NCBI GenBank assembly: GCA_028023455.1
Contig: JAQFVV010012416.1
Span: 7,483,594 to 7,547,593 of the forward strand
Source of the DNA: Epiperipatus broadwayi
Taxonomy: Eukaryota; Onychophora; Udeonychophora; Euonychophora; Peripatidae
DNA length: 64,000 bases
Direction of reading: 5' to 3'
Part shown: piece after piece, positions 57,445-64,000 of the stretch
Layout: every line of letters begins with the position of its first letter
Numbering within the stretch: position 1 is the stretch's first letter
Position numbers and translations under genes: made by a program
The notes under the pieces: model-generated
What the model was told of the DNA's origin: nothing
Databases searched by the model: none
Seen by the model: only the letters and a program-made list of their open reading frames with translations

Positions 57445-59919
57445 ATGGACTCTGTAATAAAGCCTATACTAAGGCCTAAACGCTCTAATGGGAGGAAAAA
57501 TATATATACTAACCTTAAAACCTCTGATGAGTCCCAAAGTTTGGATTACAACAATAAACCCTCCAAAGAACCTAAGAATAAATCTACAAATAATCAAAAT
57601 CAATTTCTTTCTTCTTCGACTACTAACAACCCGATAATAAAATCTATGCTAAAATCGAAACACTGTCACGTGAAAGGGGAAAATAATTCGAAATTATCTA
57701 GTGATTTCCAAATTGTAAATGCGAAGATTGCAACCCCTAATGAACCTAAAAATAGCGGTTAAAATGTTCGAAATGATCATACCGTTAAAAAAAGTATAAT
57801 TCCTCTCATAAACTCGCAAAACAACGGGAAAACTTTGCAACAGGGGAAAAATGATGATTTCCCAATTACAGCCTCAAACAAAAAAATGAATCACTTAGAG
57901 AATACCAAAACTTTACAAACACCATCAAAAACTAATCTATCTCCACTAAATAATCCAGAACTGGGAAAACAGATTAACAACAATAATTTATATAATAACA
58001 CAAATCTAAATCTCATAAAATAATTTATATAATAACACAAATCTAAATCTCATAAAATCTCCAAAACTTTTAAAGGAAAATAAAAATTCCAAAACTACAA
58101 TAATTAAACCAAATCAGAAAGCGACCATAAACCATAATGATATGCACTCTCCCATTCCAAAACAATCTTCACTAAGTCACCCAGAGTTTGACAAATTCAA
58201 TATCACAGGCCCTGACTACAGGGATTCAAACCAACTACCTCACAACTCTGAGCATAATAAAACCACAAGCCCAATGATGAATGAAATGACATATGCAAAC
58301 AAGGTCAGAGCTAACATAATGATAAATACACATCATCAAACATCACAACCTGATAAATACATGGAAGCAATTCGACTTTTACAAGAAATAGAAACAGAAC
58401 AGTCTACATCAAACTACTCTAATCCTCAAACAACTACTACAGATAATCCTACTTGTGATATTCAGAACCATGAAATAATAAATGAACAGTTTAACCAAAC
58501 CATCCCATTGCCACTCCACAAATCTCTACTCAACTATTATAATGAGTGTTCTCTCATACTTTCCACTACAGATAACTGTTTAAATCTATACACATTCCCT
58601 ACATCATCACTATATGAACTATGTAAAGCACATGGCTGGTGGAAATCGATCTATAAGATCCTCTTTCATCCAAATGAAAGATATCTTATCATCCAGTTCA
58701 CAAACCAACAAGTTAAAGCTGCCTTTAGAAATAGTCATAAACTTCTAAACAACAAATTTCTTGTCTACATTGACCTCAACCGCCCAGTTGTTTTAACAGG
58801 GTGAATTCAAAAATGTACCATGGACTTTGAAAAGGCAGACCTTCAGCGCCACTTCAAAGACTATGGCACCATTACCAAATTTCAATACCTAGTAGCAGAC
58901 AATGATGATCCCACAGTATACATCAACACTGCACAATTTCAGCTAGTTCTTAAAAAAGAATTCCATCTCAATCAGTCCCATCTCTAATTCAACATGGCGA
59001 ATCTCCACTCAACATCATCTTTCGTGGCCTTCCACCCCAATGCTTCCATTGCAGGCAGAGAGGCCATCTAAAAAAAGATTGTCAAGAGAGAAAATGCATA
59101 ATTTGTGGAGAGATTCGGTTCAAATTCCACAAATGTGATAGCGATCAAGAAAATCAACATCTAACAAATACATACCCAAGTCTCAAGCAACAATATATCA
59201 CTAGCAATACCACAGATCACACTACATCATCATCAAAAATCCCTAATGATAAAACTTCCTTGGAAACAGAACAATTTCAACTCACTCCTGAACAGCTGCA
59301 TACCAATGACAATTGTGTATCATCATCAGATACAGCAACAATCAGCCAAACAGACATGGACACCGATGCTGAACAAAGCGACACTACAATGGCCAGCAAC
59401 AGAATTCCATGTAAAAGAAAACAAAAAAAAAACAATAGCTCTGAACAATCACAAGAAAGTAGCAATAGCAATGAATGTGACAATCTTCGAGATGCAACAA
59501 AGACTAATATTCCCCCACCAAATAGACCTTGTGAAAAAAAACGAAGAGACCGTTCTCCAAAAGTCACAAGTTCATATAACCTCACAAATAAAACAAAAAC
59601 AATAGACCAAGATAACAACATACAACTGATTGACCCTTTGTCTCAAAATAAAGTGGCCTCATGTCAACATGAAAATGATAATGAACGCTTACTGATAGAC
59701 TTATCTCCATCATTGTGGCCTATTCCTGAACCTATTCCACCAGACCTCAACTTATCTAAGAACCTAATACAATCTGAACCTTATCATCACCCCACCAATT
59801 TGATGCTGGAACAGAATATTATGGTCTTAGAAACTGGATCACATTCCAATCAGGCAAACTCTCCCACACGAGAGTGCGGTTTCACTATCAATAATGACTT
59901 TCAACATAACATCGATTAA
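57445..59919 (+). pseudogene. LINE ORF1: RRM-like and CCHC zinc-knuckle RNA-binding protein, broken
   Basis: The start at 57445 ('MDSVIKPILRPKR') is the first ATG after the leader. The N-terminal ~200 codons are Asn/Ser/Lys-rich and probably disordered. A stop at 57760, then a 37-bp tandem duplication (57983-58056) that moves the frame by one and creates the stop at 58021, then a stop at 58802 break it. Around 58600-58980 the text ('LVYIDLNRPVVLTG', 'FKDYGTITKFQYLV') resembles an RRM-like fold. The zinc knuckle is 'CFHCRQRGHLKKDC' (about 59042-59083), followed by a partial second, 'CIICGE', with a later 'FHKC'. The last ~220 codons (59260-59919) are polar. Such proteins bind the element's RNA. 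Confidence 0.85.
57983..58056 (+). repeat. 37-bp tandem duplication that frameshifts ORF1
   Basis: Two identical 37-bp units (57983-58019, 58020-58056) containing 'aataacacaaatctaaatct'. Because 37 is not a multiple of three, the frame before it (57835-58020) continues after it in the next frame (58142 onward). The identity of the two units indicates a recent event. Confidence 0.95.
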
Positions 59920-62900
59920 CATCAGAGGCATGAACTCCCTTGGCAGAATCCAAGCATTATCATTCTGGCTTAAGCATAACACACCTGATGTTCTTTGTCT
60001 CAATGAAACAAAACTTCACACATTATCTGACCAAAACATCATACAGAGAATACAAAAATTTGGATACTTCCATTATTCCTTCTCCTCCTCTGCATCTGGT
60101 GAAGTAGCAATTCTTTTTAATAAAAAATCTAAAATAACCTTTTTCAAAATAATTCATATAGACTCTAACTGCCTCATAGCCATTATACAGGTAAATGGAT
60201 GGACACTTAACATAATAAATGTTTACATGACCAAAGCATCCGATATAATCTATAGAATCATCCACACTATCAACGCGGTCTTAAGAACTAACCCTTTTCC
60301 TGCATTGATGATGGGTGACTTTAATCATACATACGATTCTTTTGAAAGGAGTCACTTAAAATCACTGAGCAACACCTTTACAAGTGGAAGACAGCTTTTT
60401 GATGTGTCTGCCTTCTCATTCTATTCATCACGGTTTAAGTCCCTCATTGATCTTTTATACTTCTCTCCACTTGCTCCCTTCATTGAAGCTAACCTGTGGC
60501 CTGTTGTCTTTACGGACCACATGGCACTAGAGATCCTTATCAGAATTGTGGATAACACACATTCATATGGCAACATTCCACGAACAATGAGGATCCTCAC
60601 AAAGGAATCTGCCACTATACAACTCATCTCTGAGATTTACATATCATTCAACTCTGCTAATATAAACACACTTTCACCATGTGATAAATGGAATAACTTC
60701 ATAAATATTCTACAATCACATATTCATAAATGCACTCAACATAATAAAGGTCCCCTCAAATTACTAAGTCAATTGGACAAGATAGCCGACACACTTAAAC
60801 ATTTGTCCATACAAAGGCAAAATATCCAAGAAATTACTCGCCTTAAACTACAATACAAAGGTACCCAACAATCCCCGGCTGAATACCTATCAATTAAACG
60901 AGCGCGCAGTTACTTAGCATATCAACACTGCTGGACTCGAGGTTACATCAGATGGGCCCTAGGATCCAACCAACAAAACAAGGCACCCTCATCGATCAAG
61001 ATACACAGTAAACAATATATCGGCCTCTCCATGCTTTCCAAAATAAGACTTTTACAAAAGAAAATTACAACCTATTGGTGTCACTAACATCCGTAGAGTT
61101 GTTGTTACTAACAACCCTAAGGAACATAACATCACAGATGGTGATATTCTTGACAAACTGCAATCACTCCCAGAAAGTGTCCATCCTCCAATGCATGGAA
61201 TTCCCAGATTTCTACTTTTACACCTAAGAGCTTTTACTATCCCAGTAATCCACGGAATGATAGACCTCATCGCCACTGGAAGTCATCACCTAATAAACCT
61301 ATGTCCCATCTCCATGGTACCCTTTTTAAAGAAGCATGATGCACAACCAGATCTCAATAATCTGCGTCCTATCTCGATGATTCCTCTATTGACAAAGATC
61401 ATCGAGAGCATCATTAAAGACAAGATTCAATATAACATAATTAAACAACTTTCGCACTATCAATTTGCAAAAAAAGGCACTTCAACATCTGACGCTGTCA
61501 GCCGCTTCAGACTTCTGGTCGATCATGTGCAGAGACAAAGGAAGTCCCAGCCCATTGCAGTCCAACTTGATATAGCTGGGGCATTCGACTCCGTGAGAAT
61601 TGATGTTCTTCTCAGTGTTCTGGAACAGCTAAATGTACCACCCGTATACATTCAAATGATTGAGAATCTTCTTTACAATCGGGAAGTGTTCTTGTCCCTA
61701 GATAGTCGCATTGCCCCGGGTTTTATTCTCTACATCTCCATCCCCCAAGGTTCGCCCCTGAGTGCACTTCTCTTTGCTGCCTATATCAATCCAATGCTGT
61801 TGAACATCAAGGCCATGTTTTCTGGTATCGCTGTTCCGCTACTTAATGAGAACATCAATCACATCTCCTATATGGATGATGTAGTTGTGTTTCTTTCATC
61901 CCATGATGAACTGGGTAAACTAAAACAACTTCTTGATCACCATGCCAAATTATCTGGTTTCCTTGTCAACCCAAAAAAATCAGCTATTTGGTCAATTCTT
62001 ACTGGCCAGAAGATCTCTGGTGGATTTGAAGCAGTGCCACAGAAATTTCTAGGATTTCACCTATCAAAAACACCCACGGTGATGCGTAAAGAGATACAGG
62101 ACTCATTATTAGAGAAAATTTTTACCACAATCGCGTCTTTGTCAAAAATATATCTTTCCCTATTTGGGAAAGTAGCCCTTTTAAATGCTCTCATTCTTCC
62201 AAAAATAATATACTATTTGGCAGGGTTCATCCCCACCAAGGTATTCATCAACAAAGTAGAAACGCCTGTAGAAAACTGTGTTGGGCGGGCCGATCACCCG
62301 TAATTAGCTTGAAAATCCTCCAAAAGCCCAAAACTTTAAATGGTCTCTCACTACACTCGCTAACTATATTCAACTTACAACGCATCCATAATGTACTCTA
62401 CAACATCTTCAAGGAAAATGAACGTGCTCAATGCCCACTTCCGGAAAAGGACATTCAACCTACTGATCGGCCACCCCCCAGAGGACGTGCCTTGCTCCTT
62501 CAACAGCAGATCAACTTTATCTTTGATAACATCAAACTGACATCAACCCTATTTCAAAGAAAACTTGCGTATTGGGAAGTGTTTGATCTTCTTGACCATC
62601 AAAAACAGAGGATCCCCAGCTGCCTTTCAATCAACATCCTTCGAATGATAAGGATGACCAAGCTCTGGAAGTTGCCGCCAAAAATCGTGGACTTCCTATT
62701 GAAATCGAACCTGCATGCTCTCCCAACAAATGCCTTCCTCCACTATAAAAGGGGGCAAGATATTGACCCTAATTGCACATTGTGTCAAAGACAGGAAGAG
62801 ACTACCGATCACTTCCTCTTCGAATGCACAACTTTGAACAATTTAAGAACTCATTTTCTACAAAACATGACAAGAAATCAAATTGAAATGAATCTCAAGA

Positions 62901-63118
62901 CAGCAATTGAAAAGGGCATATTCTCTGAGATCCGGCTTTCGGCCATAATTAACTTTTCCATCTGGGCATTGCACTGTAAGCTGGTGTTCCAGGCTGAGAC
63001 CTTGAATAATATATTCACAGCATTTTGCCAAATACTAAACAAGGAAAGGGATAGAGATATGCGCACTGCTGACCCCTTCACAGCTGCACAAACCTGGGAC
63101 TCCATTACAATTGCATAG
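59894..63118 (+). pseudogene. LINE ORF2: endonuclease and reverse transcriptase, two frameshifts
   Basis: ORF2 starts at 59894, overlapping the ORF1 end by 26 bp. Endonuclease: 'SINIRGMNS', 'LCLNETKLH' (catalytic Glu), 'MMGDFNH', 'SLIDLLYFSP' and 'FTDHMALE' (TDH in place of the usual SDH). The frame is lost at an A-rich run near 61060 and resumes for the reverse transcriptase (to 62303): 'LRPISMIPLL', 'QLDIAGAFDSV' (motif A), 'IPQGSPLSALLF' (motif B), 'ISYMDDVVVF' (motif C, both Asp kept) and 'LGFHLSKT'. A second frameshift near 62260-62300 precedes the C-terminal part with 'CTLCQRQEETTDHFLFEC' (zinc motif, ~62776-62830). Each catalytic residue I can see is present. Confidence 0.93.
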
Positions 63119-63410
63119 AGCTCCCCGCAACTTTGCTGTTTATTGGGTGGCTGTTGCTTTTCATCATTTCATAAAACTCAAACACGGATATTAATACTAC
63201 CTACTAACAGCATCTCATTTTAATCTTCCCTGCTATGAACTTTAGACAAATTGGTTTCTATGGTCTATTTTTGGAACAACAAACAAGTCACAAAAGTACT
63301 CAAATATATCCTTTTTTTATTTGCATGCTATTTCATAATCATTTACTTGTTTTTTTACTTTTTGGTCAGTATTTCTATGGTCTAAATGTACAATAAATTT
63401 GGTTTTTGAA
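63119..63410 (+). other. LINE 3' untranslated region
   Basis: Non-coding and GC-richer at first, then T-rich, with the repeated phrase 'tttctatggtcta' (63256 and 63371) and 'acaataaatttggttt' near 63389 as a possible polyadenylation signal. The exact end is uncertain. Confidence 0.5.
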
Positions 63411-63414
63411 AGAT

Positions 63415-64000
63415 AAAAAGCTACTACAATAGGCTGCATGTATGAACATATAATAGTTAGTGTGGTAATGAAAACAGATAATTTCATAATTTCTTTAAAA
63501 ATATTAAATAAATATTTATTTAAAATGATCAGTAATTTGTTTTCCTATTTATATGCATAGAATATTATTAATTCATTCTTATATTATCACAGAAATTTAT
63601 TTTCTAGTTAAATCACTATGGTATACATATATAGAATCTGTGTTCACATTTATAATACTATTTAAATGTATTGGTAAATATTTATTTTTATACAGCACGG
63701 TATTTATTGTAATATATTCAGAAGTAAAGCAATCTTCACATTTGCGCCGTTTTACTATAAATTGACACGCACACAAATAAATAAATACTGTATATTTCTT
63801 CTAAATTAAACCTTTAATTCAAACTAGATATTTATCTTTTAAAATTCACAGAACAAAGAAATGTTTTCTGTCTTTTCACACCTTTGAGGGTTTTTGCCTT
63901 TTTTAAAAAAAAAAAAAAAAACGCTTTAATGACTAGTTTATTTCTATAATAAAATATATCAATTCAGATACTCATTATCCTAAAAAAACAAAAACAAATG
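63415..64000. other. AT-rich flank, no gene
   Basis: A/T-rich sequence with an 18-A run near 63904. The 70-codon frame at 63553-63765 shows no motif. Confidence 0.5.

Larger units (their letters stand above)
57230..63410 (+). mobile_element. Near full-length two-ORF LINE (L1/Tx1-like), inactivated
   Basis: The block is visibly more GC-rich than its flanks and carries an ORF1 (RRM-like region plus CCHC zinc knuckles) and an overlapping ORF2 (endonuclease, reverse transcriptase, zf-RVT-type C-terminus). The order, the zinc knuckles and the C-terminal type fit the L1/Tx1 group; the clade is inferred. The 5' boundary is a guess: a 'ttaatggcggcc' word at 57230 may be the start of the 5' UTR. The 3' UTR runs past 63118 to an 'aataaa' near 63391. 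No poly(A) or target duplication was identified. Frameshifts and stops in both ORFs rule out autonomous activity. Confidence 0.9.

Noticed and set aside
59246-59621. Plus- and minus-strand frames of 114-119 codons over LINE ORF1
   Set aside because: Shadows of the real ORF1 reading frame (59260-59919).
1-64000. CRISPR array, operon or phage-type features
   Set aside because: Repeats have no regular spacers, and all recognisable proteins are eukaryotic transposon proteins.

Overview
The window looks like nuclear DNA from an invertebrate animal. It is very AT-rich (about a quarter G+C by eye), has no operons or dense genes, and is packed with eukaryotic transposable-element debris: several non-LTR retrotransposon (LINE) families, a hAT DNA transposon, a Penelope-like fragment, SINE-like repeats and many inverted-repeat (foldback/MITE-like) elements. 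I could not recognise any intact host gene, tRNA or rRNA. The species cannot be named from the sequence. The best-preserved coding sequences all belong to mobile elements and all are broken.

Layout. 1-7 kb: a SINE-like fragment (family S1), a decayed LINE with an SGNH-hydrolase-like ORF1 domain and a truncated reverse transcriptase, foldback elements, and a 1.19 kb terminal-inverted-repeat (TIR) element with a perfect 8-bp target duplication. 7-16 kb: an S1 copy, a tRNA-like repeat, the 3' end of an RTE-like LINE, AT-rich spacer and a Penelope-like GIY-YIG tail. 16-27 kb: a long S1 copy, small MITEs, two GC-richer islands of unknown nature, and a palindromic retroposon (family M1). 27-34 kb: a minus-strand RTE-like LINE invaded by a large complex palindrome (M2), an S1 copy between 55-bp direct repeats, and a second minus-strand LINE split by a 2.47 kb hAT element with a perfect 8-bp target duplication. 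34-57 kb: mostly AT-rich spacer with further RTE-like relics (38, 41-43, 44, 48-49 kb), two more M1 copies (43 and 48 kb), a second 8-bp-TSD TIR element (45.1-46.7 kb), a mariner-like MITE (50.5-51.4 kb) and a LINE 3' end (55.3 kb). 57.2-63.4 kb: an almost full-length two-ORF LINE (RRM-like/CCHC ORF1; endonuclease, YMDD reverse transcriptase and C-terminal zinc motif in ORF2), clearly more GC-rich and younger than its surroundings but inactivated by frameshifts, one caused by a 37-bp tandem duplication.

Most worth following up: (1) three dispersed copies of the ~315-350 bp palindromic family M1. Two have 13-bp direct flanking repeats typical of retroposition, and the loop keeps a hammerhead-ribozyme-like core, so M1 could be a retrozyme-like or Penelope-related non-autonomous retroposon. 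(2) Two unrelated-looking TIR elements (4996-6186 and 45126-46688) that share the GGTACT terminus and 8-bp target duplications, pointing to one undescribed non-autonomous DNA transposon family, perhaps Merlin-like. (3) The readable nesting order of LINE, hAT, M2 and S1. All assignments come from reading alone; no database search was possible.
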